Below the pieces are notes generated by a model, which had not been told where the DNA came from, searched no databases, and was given only the letters and a program-made list of their open reading frames with translations. A DNA stretch of 18,966 nt from Candidatus Fermentibacterota bacterium (GTDB taxonomy: Bacteria; JAFGKV01). Position 1 is the stretch's first letter, and each line of letters begins with the position of its first letter. Made by a program: the position numbers and the translations under genes. Positions 7,460 through 15,170 of this stretch are shown here, in pieces. The DNA lies in contig JAUXFG010000070.1 in the NCBI GenBank assembly GCA_030620115.1, positions 1-18,966 of the forward strand. The letters run 5' to 3'.

Positions 7460-10400
7460 TGTTGTCCTCTCTGGCTGGAGATATCGAATTCGCCCACGGT
7501 GACGGAAGGGAACGATTCATTGGTCGCGGCATCTACAGCCGTTACCCTGAAGAAGTAGTTCGTGGCAGGATCGCCCACGCTGCCGGGGAGTGAAACAGTA
7601 GTGGAAGTTGTGCTGGTATGCGGCGTCAGGCCCTGGATAGCAAAATACGCACTCGTGTCACGATAGATTCGATAGTGATCAATCCCGATATTGTCGGTGG
7701 ACGCCGACCATGTCAATGTCCCATCCGTCGACATGACGAGGTCGGATGGTGTTGTTGGGGCGAAAAGATCGTCGATAGATCCCAACCAGGTCAGACAGCG
7801 GGCAACCACGGTCTGAATGTTATGGGGATCGGCCCCTGATATGGGGAAGGCTTCCAGTGGCGCCCCGAAGAAGATGACCCGGTAGCCACGGCCTCCCGTT
7901 CCAGGATATCGTAGGGCCACAGGATTGTTGCTTCCCTGCATGCGGAAAACCTCCGCTGCTTGGGTGTCGGGACTCACTCGATCGGGATATTCGGCTAATC
8001 CTAAAGGGTAGCTGAGCGTTACCGTAACCCCATCCCCTATCGGATCCTCGGCAATGCCGTTCACTACAGTGCCGCTGATGCTGGTTTCATATGAGCTCAC
8101 GTGGAGATAGTCGGATGTGAAGGAATTGCCTCCGTACGCGGAGAGGTAGTTCTCAGCGGTGAAGAGCAGAGAGCCTTCCTGGTCGAGATAGGAAGCCATG
8201 TTTGCCTGGTTCGCATCCGTAAGGCTGGAAGCGTTCTGGTCTCCGGCGGACCAGAGCACCGTGCGGTACGAAAGGAGGGTGTCCAGAGGAACGGTCTCCT
8301 GATTGTACACGTCCAATCTCGTGTACATGCCACCCCACGCCTCAAGAGCTGTCACGATCCTTTCTTCAGTATTCTCATTGTCGCTGTCCACAAAAAGAAG
8401 CTCATGTTGGCCCACCATGAGGTTGACAGGTATGGACCAGTGGTAACCGCCGGCAGCAGCAACTGCGAGCGTCAGGTCTGCTATGTGCGCCTTTGGGCAC
8501 GATTCAAGTGCAAAGACTCCAAATCCTGTTTGATTTGTCGTGCTGGAACCCCCTGGAATGTCCGGATAGCTTGTTGTTGCGGTGGTGACCGTGACGTAGG
8601 GATCCGTAGTGAAGAGCGATCCGGCAACTGCAGTTGCTTCGCCGGCCCAGGTGTTTTTCAAGGTCACGAAGAAGAGAGCATTCTCGCCCGGGTCGAGGCG
8701 CCCATTTCCATTTGCAGGGTCCGGATCCTGGACCGAGGTTTCCAGCAGGACGAGATATGGTTCCATGGGCGCTTCTCCCGACTCCACGGCATCCAGGTCG
8801 AAGCCGGGATTCGGAATTGACGAAGAGCCGACATCGTCATCTCTGATACAAACGTATCGTGCCTCTGTCATGCCCGTACCTTGAAGATCAAAGGCCGTAG
8901 TTCCGTTTCCGGAACCGATTTCCGTCCACGGCCCATTGAAGTTCTCACCCAAATAGAGCTCGAATCCTTCGTCCCCGTCAGTCCCTGCCTCATAGATGGT
9001 GATATCGTCACCTGGGCCGTCGATCACGGGGGAGTTCTCTCCCATGTCGAAGACGATCCATCCGTTCTTGCCGAGGCTGAACCACTCTTCGTCCGGCGTG
9101 CCGAGGGCATCGTGGCCATGCGTGGGGTAGGGATAGTTGCCGTTATAGTTCGTGCTGTTCGCCCCCACCACTCTCCGCGCGTAGTTCCTCTGGTCGGTGG
9201 ATTGCGTGAGAGTTACATCGAGTTCGGTTCTCTGATCGCTGATGACGCTTACGTCTGAGATGGTGGCGGTCTCGTAGCCCGGGCTTGACACTATCACCGT
9301 ATATGTTCCAGTTGGCAGCGGGCGGTGATAATCCCCCATGGGCAGTTGGTTGAACACGGGCCAGTCAAGGCTCTGGATGTTGATCATGGCCTCCACCGGA
9401 TCCCCAGTGGAGGCATCGGTGACAGTACCCCCGATCCCTTGTATGGCTCGCTGGAAGAAATCGATGACCGCGGGACGATTGTCATTGAGAATGCCGTCTA
9501 TCTGAGACTCCGGGGGCGCGTAACCGTTCGAAAGCTCGATAGTCCAGTCCATGCCGCCGTATGTTCCGTAACTCCAATCGTTGCAGTCGCCCTTAGTCTG
9601 GTACCAGTCATATCCTTCGGTAACGCCGTAGTTCACGTAGGAATCGTATGCCAGGCTCAGGGTAACGATGTAGTCATTATCGGGGGTATCATTCGGCGTG
9701 TAGTTCCAGAGATAGTTCACATACTCAGCGCCGGAATGATAGGTAAGGGAGAGACAGAAGTTGTGGCACAGCGCGTTGTCTCTGACGGCCTTGGTTTCCG
9801 GCTGCGAATACGATCCGGATAGACTACCCGTCTCCCGCATATAGGCATAGTTGCGGTTCAGATCCACGCCATTGGCATTGGCCCGTGAACCAGCCTCCAG
9901 TCCATCCGGATTCATCATGGGAATAATCCAGATCTCACGTTCGTTCACCAGCTCTGCCACGTCGGGATCGGATGTGTAGTTCTCCAAGAGGTGATGGCAA
10001 ATATCAAGGGGCACTTCTACACTTATGGGTTCATTCCCGTGGTGGCACCCGATGAGCCTGACCTCGGGCTCCAATTCATTGCTGTCGGGGTTGTCGGTAA
10101 TCTCAAGACCCCAAATTGTCCGTCCCTGCACGCTTGTACCGAGGTTGTGCAGTCGGCAGATATCTGGGTATGTGGCGGCAAGGGTCTGGAAATCGGCAGT
10201 CAGCTCGCCATAGTCGTGGTATTCGCCTCGATGGGGAAGCTTGAGGGAGGGAAGGAGATCTCGCACATCGTCTGCCACGATCCGTACGTCCAGCCCTGCC
10301 TGTTTCAGCCGGGCGAGTGCTTCCTCGGTGACGATTCCTCGCGCTATCCCATGGGAAAGGTCATCGATGGAGAATCCGAGATCGACTGCACGAGAAAGCT

Positions 10401-10476
10401 CGGCCCTGGAAGGGGTAGAGAGCTCGACTACGATTTCTCGTGCGTCCGCCCAGGAGTAGACGAGGAGCAAGATCAA
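7456..10476 (-). CDS. Secreted M14-family zinc carboxypeptidase, multidomain
   Basis: About 1006 residues. The catalytic domain (about 60-345) carries zinc ligands H146-G-N-E149 and H247 (LTYHSGAE), the substrate-binding segment DLNRN with R208, and catalytic E314 (WTIELSNG), so it should be an active metallocarboxypeptidase. Next are a carboxypeptidase-regulatory-like beta domain (about 346-430), a surface domain with discoidin-like features (about 433-565), a CARDB-like domain (about 570-690), a Rossmann-like module shared with the M1 enzyme (about 691-900) and a fibronectin type III domain (about 903-1000). The N-terminus is uncertain. The first standard start is TTG at 10476, giving an unusually short leader with no Lys/Arg. 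An in-frame ATT at 10498-10500 with GGAG seven bases upstream would give a classical leader beginning MKRGLLCSL. The gene lies 57 nt after the DUF2520 gene and overlaps the M1 gene by 4 nt. Confidence 0.92.
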   Translation of the reverse strand: MILLLVYSWADAREIVVELSTPSRAELSRAVDLGFSIDDLSHGIARGIVTEEALARLKQAGLDVRIVADDVRDLLPSLKLPHRGEYHDYGELTADFQTLAATYPDICRLHNLGTSVQGRTIWGLEITDNPDSNELEPEVRLIGCHHGNEPISVEVPLDICHHLLENYTSDPDVAELVNEREIWIIPMMNPDGLEAGSRANANGVDLNRNYAYMRETGSLSGSYSQPETKAVRDNALCHNFCLSLTYHSGAEYVNYLWNYTPNDTPDNDYIVTLSLAYDSYVNYGVTEGYDWYQTKGDCNDWSYGTYGGMDWTIELSNGYAPPESQIDGILNDNRPAVIDFFQRAIQGIGGTVTDASTGDPVEAMINIQSLDWPVFNQLPMGDYHRPLPTGTYTVIVSSPGYETATISDVSVISDQRTELDVTLTQSTDQRNYARRVVGANSTNYNGNYPYPTHGHDALGTPDEEWFSLGKNGWIVFDMGENSPVIDGPGDDITIYEAGTDGDEGFELYLGENFNGPWTEIGSGNGTTAFDLQGTGMTEARYVCIRDDDVGSSSIPNPGFDLDAVESGEAPMEPYLVLLETSVQDPDPANGNGRLDPGENALFFVTLKNTWAGEATAVAGSLFTTDPYVTVTTATTSYPDIPGGSSTTNQTGFGVFALESCPKAHIADLTLAVAAAGGYHWSIPVNLMVGQHELLFVDSDNENTEERIVTALEAWGGMYTRLDVYNQETVPLDTLLSYRTVLWSAGDQNASSLTDANQANMASYLDQEGSLLFTAENYLSAYGGNSFTSDYLHVSSYETSISGTVVNGIAEDPIGDGVTVTLSYPLGLAEYPDRVSPDTQAAEVFRMQGSNNPVALRYPGTGGRGYRVIFFGAPLEAFPISGADPHNIQTVVARCLTWLGSIDDLFAPTTPSDLVMSTDGTLTWSASTDNIGIDHYRIYRDTSAYFAIQGLTPHTSTTSTTVSLPGSVGDPATNYFFRVTAVDAATNESFPSVTVGEFDISSQRGQQ

Positions 10477-10533
10477 CGAACAGAGGAGACCTCTTTTAAT
10501 TTCGCCGCTCCGGGGTGAGGCTCTGCCTGGTTA

Positions 10534-11430
10534 CTACTTCGGGGTACGCTCGAACATGCCACGGATCTCAAGCACCTTGTCGCGCGGCAACCCGCCCTTT
10601 TCCACCGCGATATCGAGGGCCTTTAGACCGAGTTCCTTGTATAGGCTCGCCACCCGAGGCCGCCGTGCTTCTACCGACGCCAGATGGGCTTTGATGGTCT
10701 GCACGTCACCGCGTTCTATGGGACCGGTGAGCGCCTTGGGTAGGCCCAGCAGGTCGATGTTGTCAACCGTGCCGCGGAGGAGTGGCGTCAGCATCTTGAC
10801 TGCTTCTTCTTTTTCCAATCCAAGCTGAACGAGGAGTTCAAGAGATGCTTGGGTCAAGACCACTACGAAGCAACTCGCCATACAGGCTGCGGCATGATAG
10901 ACTGGCTTGGTTCGTTCATCGAGCAAAAGCACGGTACCGCCAAATGCTTCAGGCACAAGCTTTTCGAGCACGGAAACCGCATCCTTGGAGCCTTCGATGC
11001 CGAAGTACGAGCCAGGGAGATTCTCCATTGCTTGATCCGCAGTCGCAAAGCTCTGGAAGGGGTGCATGGAGGCAACCTGGCAGCCCTTTTTGGCGGCGGG
11101 CTCGAGCACGTTGCTTCCCAATGCTCCTGAAGCGTGAATTACCATCTGCCCCCTGCGGAAGCCGTTGTTTGCCGCCACACTCTGACAGACCGGAGCGATC
11201 TGATCGTCGGGCACGGTAAGAAGAATCATCTTCGCCCCGACCACTACGTCCACGGGATTGGTGGATATCATACCCGCGTCGGTGAGTTTGGCGCAGTGTT
11301 CGGCGTCATCACGTGTTCGCGAGGCAACTCCGCTGATGCGATGCCCCGCCTTGGCCAACATTACCGCCAGTGCGGTTCCGACTCTTCCTGCGCCGATGAC
11401 GGCAACATTATACTTCTTGAGTGGTTTCAT
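10534..11430 (-). CDS. Rossmann-like / DUF2520 domain protein (putative NAD(P)-dependent dehydrogenase)
   Basis: Encodes 298 residues. A dinucleotide-binding fold opens the protein with VAVIGAGRVG (GxGxxG, about residues 9-18), followed by an aspartate/valine-rich sheet and LLTVPDDQI near 70-78. The family signature IHASGA and MHPFQSF (near 98-128) leads into an all-helical C-terminal DUF2520 domain (about 150-290). This matches PF10727+PF10728 (COG5495), distant relatives of ProC and of beta-hydroxyacid dehydrogenases; the reaction is not established. It is cytosolic. The ATG at 11430 has only a weak ribosome-binding region (AAGGGA nine bases upstream). It is divergent from the XPB gene and 57 nt ahead of the secreted M14 gene, so it may head that transcript, although its cytosolic role has no obvious link to the peptidases. 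Confidence 0.88.
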   Translation of the reverse strand: MKPLKKYNVAVIGAGRVGTALAVMLAKAGHRISGVASRTRDDAEHCAKLTDAGMISTNPVDVVVGAKMILLTVPDDQIAPVCQSVAANNGFRRGQMVIHASGALGSNVLEPAAKKGCQVASMHPFQSFATADQAMENLPGSYFGIEGSKDAVSVLEKLVPEAFGGTVLLLDERTKPVYHAAACMASCFVVVLTQASLELLVQLGLEKEEAVKMLTPLLRGTVDNIDLLGLPKALTGPIERGDVQTIKAHLASVEARRPRVASLYKELGLKALDIAVEKGGLPRDKVLEIRGMFERTPK

Positions 11431-11592
11431 GTTTATTTGTCCCTTGTTCCTTGTAGCACAACCAAGACAGGGGTCGATTTAGATACCCCGCCCCTGTGGA
11501 CCGATCAGGGCTTGAGTCCACTACGGGTACAAAGTACTCGATTCGGTCAAACAGATCAACCGATTTCCCCCGTACATGCCAAGGAGAGATAG
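11431..11592. promoter_or_regulatory. Divergent intergenic region between DUF2520 and XPB genes
   Basis: A 162-bp region that must contain promoters for both divergent genes. It holds an inverted repeat CAGGGG (11468-11473) / CCCCTG (11491-11496) around an AT-rich centre, which could be an operator or an RNA hairpin. The 5' leader of the DUF2520 gene has a direct repeat on the plus strand (CCTTGT TCCTTGT, about 11442-11454). No convincing -35/-10 pair was found in either direction. Confidence 0.4.
11581..11588 (+). promoter_or_regulatory. Ribosome-binding site that sets the XPB GTG start
   Basis: AAGGAGAG ends shortly before the GTG at 11593, with AGGAG (11582-11586) six bases upstream. This good spacing fixes a GTG start rather than a downstream ATG. 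Confidence 0.75.
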
Positions 11593-13275
11593 GTGGATAG
11601 ACCGCTGATCGTACAGAGCGATAGGACCATTCTTCTTGCCACGGATAGTCCCTCATATGCAACGGCGAGGGATCTCCTTGCGCGCTTCGCTGAACTCGAA
11701 AGGAGCCCCGAACACTACCACACCTATAGGATCACTCCCCTGTCTTTGTGGAACGCCGCAGCTGCTGGAAATGATTCCGCAGGAATCATAGAAGGCATGA
11801 GAAAGCTTTCCCCGTATCCATTGCCCGCAAACGTGGTGTTCGAGATCGAAGAGCAGATGTCGAGATACGGGCTTCTGCGACTCAGTAAGGAAGGGAGTGA
11901 TCTTGTACTTACCTCTGAGGAACCCTCGCTGCTCATGCGTCTGGCGAGGAATCCACGGCTCGCCCCCATACTCGGCCAGCCCCTTGGAGGTGGTCTGAGG
12001 ATCCCCATGGGGCTACGGGGCAAGCTGAAGCTTGTCTTGCTTCGCCTTGGCTGGCCGGTGGAAGACCTCGCCGGGTATACACCGGGAGCGCTGTTGGAGG
12101 TCGAGCTTGCGCAGACAAGCCGGAGCGGAGAGCCGTTTACCCTCCGATCCTACCAGCGTGATGCAGCAGAGGCATTCTATGCGGCTGGATCGGAACATGG
12201 CGGTAGCGGCGTGATCGTTCTGCCTTGTGGCTCGGGCAAGACAATGGTTGGTCTGGGGGCCATGGCGCTGCTCAAAAGGCAGACTCTCATCGTCACCACC
12301 GGTATCACTGCGGCGCGCCAATGGCTCCGGGAGCTCTATGACAAGACGAACCTTGATGAAGACCTTTTGGGCGAGTACTCCGGACTAAGAAAAGAGATCC
12401 GCCCAGTTACCGTCACCACATACCAGACAGTGACGTATCGAAAGAAGAAGAGTGCCCCGTTTCCGCATCTCGAGCTGTTCACCACGCTGGACTGGGGGCT
12501 CATTATCTACGATGAGGTGCATCTCTTGCCCGCGCCCGTGTTCAGGATAACCGCGGAGATCCAGGCACGGCGACGGCTTGGCTTGACCGCCACCCTGATC
12601 AGGGAGGATGGGAAAGAGGGCGAGGTCTTCTCTCTCATCGGCCCCAAGCGATACGATGTGCCCTGGAAGGAATTAGAGAAGGCAGGATGGATTGCCCAAG
12701 CCCGGTGTTACGAATTGCGGGTCGATCTATGCCCCTCGGTGGAGGACGACTATGTGGGGCAATCGCCTCGCAGACAACAGCTTGTTGCGGGCAGCAATCC
12801 CCAAAAGGATGAAGTGGTAGAAGAGCTTATCGCCAGGCATGCCGAGGACCGGATCCTCATTATCGGGCAGTATCTCGATCAACTCAGGCGACTCTCGGAG
12901 AGGCTCTCCCTGCCACTTATCACGGGTGGAACCCCCCAGCGTCGACGGGATGAGCTGTATGACTCATTCAGGCGTGGGGAGTTGGGGGTGCTCATGGTCA
13001 GCAAAGTGGGGAACTTTGCCGTGGATCTCCCCGAGGCGAATGTGGCGATCCAGATCTCCGGCACCTTTGGCTCGCGCCAAGAAGAGGCCCAGCGACTCGG
13101 GCGTATCCTGAGGCCCAAGGGCGACAAATCCCCTGCGCGGTTCTACTCCATCGTGACTGCCAGAACACCCGACGAGCAATTCAGCAGCAACCGCCAGCTT
13201 TTTCTTACGGAGCAGGGTTATCGCTACTATATTTTGAGAGGTGAGGATCTTGATCTCTTAGACGAGCTGGACTGA
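11593..13275 (+). CDS. XPB/Rad25-type superfamily 2 DNA helicase
   Basis: Encodes 560 residues, close to the size of bacterial XPB helicases such as the mycobacterial enzyme. The N-terminal region (about 1-130) resembles the XPB/Ssl2 N-terminal domain (PF13625). Helicase domain 1 has motif I CGSGKT at 212-217 (K216), motif II DEVH at 307-310 and motif III LTATL. The R337-E338-D339 (RED) motif that marks XPB follows. Helicase domain 2 ends in motif VI, Q500-RLGR504 ILRPKG. All core motifs are intact, so it should be an ATP-dependent 3'-to-5' DNA unwinding or translocating protein, with a proposed role in DNA repair in bacteria. The partner nuclease Bax1 is not adjacent. Start is GTG with a strong Shine-Dalgarno. 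It is the only plus-strand gene and converges on the TPR gene, with a MITE-like element between them. Confidence 0.93.
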   Translation: MDRPLIVQSDRTILLATDSPSYATARDLLARFAELERSPEHYHTYRITPLSLWNAAAAGNDSAGIIEGMRKLSPYPLPANVVFEIEEQMSRYGLLRLSKEGSDLVLTSEEPSLLMRLARNPRLAPILGQPLGGGLRIPMGLRGKLKLVLLRLGWPVEDLAGYTPGALLEVELAQTSRSGEPFTLRSYQRDAAEAFYAAGSEHGGSGVIVLPCGSGKTMVGLGAMALLKRQTLIVTTGITAARQWLRELYDKTNLDEDLLGEYSGLRKEIRPVTVTTYQTVTYRKKKSAPFPHLELFTTLDWGLIIYDEVHLLPAPVFRITAEIQARRRLGLTATLIREDGKEGEVFSLIGPKRYDVPWKELEKAGWIAQARCYELRVDLCPSVEDDYVGQSPRRQQLVAGSNPQKDEVVEELIARHAEDRILIIGQYLDQLRRLSERLSLPLITGGTPQRRRDELYDSFRRGELGVLMVSKVGNFAVDLPEANVAIQISGTFGSRQEEAQRLGRILRPKGDKSPARFYSIVTARTPDEQFSSNRQLFLTEQGYRYYILRGEDLDLLDELD

Positions 13276-13284
13276 AGGCATCTC

Positions 13285-13481
13285 TTAACCCGGATTTCTC
13301 ACCAACTTTCGGCTACAGCTGCCGATCTGGCATCCCGCGTCCGACGCGGGACTTCGTTACGCTTTGTCGGCTTCCTCGACGTATCGTAGAGGATACGTCT
13401 GCGGGAGCCTTGGTCTCAAGCCTTGCAGCCAGAACCAGCTCGGTGGCTTCGCTTCGAAACCCGGTAAGAAGTCCGGGTTAA
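13285..13481. mobile_element. MITE-like 197-bp element with TTAA ends and inverted repeats
   Basis: The left end TTAACCCGGATTTCTCACC (13285-13303) and right end GGTAAGAAGTCCGGGTTAA (13463-13481) are inverted repeats. Excluding the TTAA on each side, 13 of 15 bases pair (CCCGGATTTCTCACC against CCCGGACTTCTTACC). TTAA at both outer edges looks like a target-site duplication. The inside is non-coding and structured: an 8-bp hairpin TCCCGCGT/ACGCGGGA (13333-13351) and an 8-bp hairpin GACGTATC/GATACGTC (13378-13399). No transposase is present, so it would be non-autonomous. A CCC terminus next to TTAA recalls piggyBac/IS1380-type elements, but that assignment is from memory. It begins 10 bp after the XPB stop and ends 28 bp before the TPR gene stop. 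Its hairpins may affect transcript ends, though no T-run marks a classical terminator. Confidence 0.65.
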
Positions 13482-13509
13482 CCAAGCTCATCAGCTCAAC
13501 AGCTTACCC

Positions 13510-14676
13510 CTACCGCAATGTCCGTATGATCTCCTCGATGGTTGATCGATCATCTGCTTGCGGATTGAGCTTCAAGTACTCGTCGAAGTGCTGAAGGGCC
13601 CTTCTGTCGTCCGATGAATCCGCAAAGTAGAGGTGGCCGAGGTTTACATGGGCCACAGGGTCGGTGGCATCCACCGCCAAGATTTGCTCGAGATAGCCTT
13701 TCGCCTGCTCCGTTTCTCCCCGGAGTTGGGCCAAGGTTGCCATTGTGTGGAGAATGGGCTTGTGATCCGGAAGCTTGTGAAGGATCTCCTGGAGATACTC
13801 CTCAACATCCCCCGTTTCGTGCCCAGCTCCTGTAGATTGCTTGATGAAGCACTCAGCCGCATCCTCGTACTGCTCCATCTCATAGAGAATCGCGCCCTTG
13901 TTGAACAGTGCAATCTGATCATCGGGCACCAGTTTGAGGATCCGCTCGTAGATTTCTAGTTCGCTAGGTGTATCTCCTCGGGCCGAATACTGGGCCGCTT
14001 GTTCATGGAGATTCTCGATCATCTCTTGTATCTCTTCAAGAATCGCCTGTGATATCTCCGCGGCCGTTGATGGGGCCAGCACTATATAGGATATTCCACC
14101 AGAGGTCTCGGCCTCGTCTCGGAAGAGATTCCCCATGATTCTTGTTTTCACGGTTGATCTGACATTCTCCCGCGCGAGTCTCTCGATCACTGCCCGCGCA
14201 TAGTCAGCGGAATCGGATTCTGCCAAGATCGACCAGTCATGGAGGGTGAAATCATCGCGAACCAGCGAGTGCCAATCATCCAGCGCAAGGAAGAGACTAA
14301 GGATCTGATGAAGATCTTCAATCGAATCTGCCCAAAACGAACTCTGATACTGGTTCTCTTGGATGAAGCGGCCCGACCAAGCCGTGAGCTCTTGCTGAAG
14401 AATCAAGACATCATCAATGCAGTTGGTGAAGATCCACGCATCCCAGAGGCCGATCTTTTCCCTGAGCTTGGAGAGGCCCTCTTCAAGGGTGAGAACCTCT
14501 TCATGTTGATTATTAAGTCTGACTCGTACGCTATTCCTGAACTCCGCGACCTTTGCCCACTGGCGGTCCAACTCCGCCTTCGCGATCTGGAGGAATTCCG
14601 GCTCATAGTGACTCTGGTCAGTGGTTGTTGCGCGAACGAGTTCCTTGATGGACATCGAGCTACACTTCTCGTGCAT
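13510..14676 (-). CDS. DUF2007-like domain + TPR repeat protein
   Basis: A cytosolic protein of 388 residues from the preferred start. The N-terminal 140 residues are helical and begin with a segment (LVRATTTDQSHYEPEFLQIA) resembling those that precede DUF2007-type domains; I recognise no catalytic motif. Residues about 147-214 (DWSILAESDSADYARAVIE through ISYIVLAPSTAAEISQAIL) resemble DUF2007, a putative signal-transducing domain. Residues about 237-388 are at least four TPR-type helix pairs (for example ALFNKGAILYEMEQYEDAAE), expected to bind other proteins. Start choice: ATG at 14685 touches the AGGAG with no spacer, whereas the in-frame ATG at 14676 lies nine bases from it, so 14676 is preferred. 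The gene is monocistronic, convergent with the XPB gene, and has a candidate promoter at 14709-14736. No partner is evident nearby. Confidence 0.8.
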   Translation of the reverse strand: MHEKCSSMSIKELVRATTTDQSHYEPEFLQIAKAELDRQWAKVAEFRNSVRVRLNNQHEEVLTLEEGLSKLREKIGLWDAWIFTNCIDDVLILQQELTAWSGRFIQENQYQSSFWADSIEDLHQILSLFLALDDWHSLVRDDFTLHDWSILAESDSADYARAVIERLARENVRSTVKTRIMGNLFRDEAETSGGISYIVLAPSTAAEISQAILEEIQEMIENLHEQAAQYSARGDTPSELEIYERILKLVPDDQIALFNKGAILYEMEQYEDAAECFIKQSTGAGHETGDVEEYLQEILHKLPDHKPILHTMATLAQLRGETEQAKGYLEQILAVDATDPVAHVNLGHLYFADSSDDRRALQHFDEYLKLNPQADDRSTIEEIIRTLR

Positions 14677-14708
14677 ATCATTCATCTCCTGTCACTATCC
14701 TTGTGAGA

Positions 14709-14736
14709 ATAATACTTCCAAACCCCTCTTTGCAAA
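14709..14736 (-). promoter_or_regulatory. Candidate sigma70-type promoter for the TPR gene
   Basis: On the minus strand TTTGCA (plus 14731-14736, four of six consensus bases) is followed after 16 bp by TATTAT (plus 14709-14714, five of six). Transcription would begin near 14702, about 25 nt before the preferred ATG at 14676 and ahead of its AGGAG. Judged by eye only. Confidence 0.4.
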
Positions 14737-14798
14737 GCTGACTATTGAACACATAAGAACGTGACTATTCTCTGATCCACAACATCATCGGAATTGGG

Positions 14799-14928
14799 AT
14801 CGGAATCGCCATCACTATCGAAATCAGCCACACCGTTGGGCTTGCCTTCATCAAACATCCAGATTCTCGTGACTGAGAGCCATGTGATCATTCCTCAATT
14901 CGATTCCGATTCCGATAGCGATTCCGAT
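14799..14928. repeat. Inverted arms of ATCGGAATCG-type repeat
   Basis: ATCGGAATCG at 14799-14808 has exact reverse complements (CGATTCCGAT) at 14901-14910 and 14919-14928, and the arms are extended by imperfect copies of the 6-bp unit ATTCCG/CGGAAT. The roughly 90-bp centre shows no further pattern. Read as codons, the right arm gives alternating Ser-Asp, a look I associate with interspersed repeats rather than protein. Confidence 0.6.
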
Positions 14929-14976
14929 GAAGGAAAAATGCATTAGGCCTCTTGTGTCACCGTATGGAGCATCAAC

Positions 14977-15000
14977 GGCCATGACGGAGCATGGCCCTCC
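14977..15000 (+). repeat. Hairpin element, copy 2 (loop ACGGAG, tail CTCC)
   Basis: Stem GGCCATG (14977-14983) pairs perfectly with CATGGCC (14990-14996) around loop ACGGAG (14984-14989), followed by CTCCAT. Loop, tail and orientation equal those of the copy at 2106-2129, while stem pairs 3, 5 and 6 differ by compensatory changes (A-T to C-G, G-C to A-T, C-G to T-A). Both copies also share an upstream ACGGC. Confidence 0.75.
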
Positions 15001-15022
15001 ATCATCCTCACTTGGACGTTGA

Positions 15023-15036
15023 ATGTTCGATGTTGG
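15023..15036. repeat. AACATCGAACATCC-type repeat, inverted copy
   Basis: ATGTTCGATGTTGG is the exact reverse complement of the 14-base core at 1982-1995. Similar flanking units (GACGTTGA before, ATGTTTGA after) extend the likeness over about 30 bases. Confidence 0.65.
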
Positions 15037-15077
15037 ATGTTTGACCAAAGCGAATCCGATTTTCTCCTTCATGTCTC

Positions 15078-15170
15078 GCCCTGTCAGGGCTGAGGGCATT
15101 TTGTTACCCAGCCCCAGGGTTACGCCCTATCGGGCTCGCCCTGGGCTGGTATGTGAAGCCCCTTCGGGGC
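15078..15170. repeat. Cluster of G+C-rich palindromes (REP-like)
   Basis: Three hairpins lie in series. The first is GCCCTG-T-CAGGGC (15078-15090). The second is nested: outer arms CAGCCCCAGGG (15109-15119) and CCCTGGGCTG (15139-15148) with one bulged C, around inner GCCC-TATC-GGGC (15124-15135). The third is GCCCC-TTC-GGGGC (15158-15170). The arrangement looks like a REP/BIME-type intergenic element. It is downstream of the minus-strand aldo/keto reductase gene and could act as an RNA 3'-end structure, but no T-tract identifies a terminator. Confidence 0.65.

Noticed and set aside
8101-8820. 239-residue plus-strand frame inside the M14 gene
   Set aside because: Antisense shadow of a well-supported multidomain peptidase frame, with no domain of its own.
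13333-13351. Rho-independent terminator after the XPB gene
   Set aside because: The hairpin is strong but no T-run follows on either strand; better seen as internal structure of the MITE-like element.
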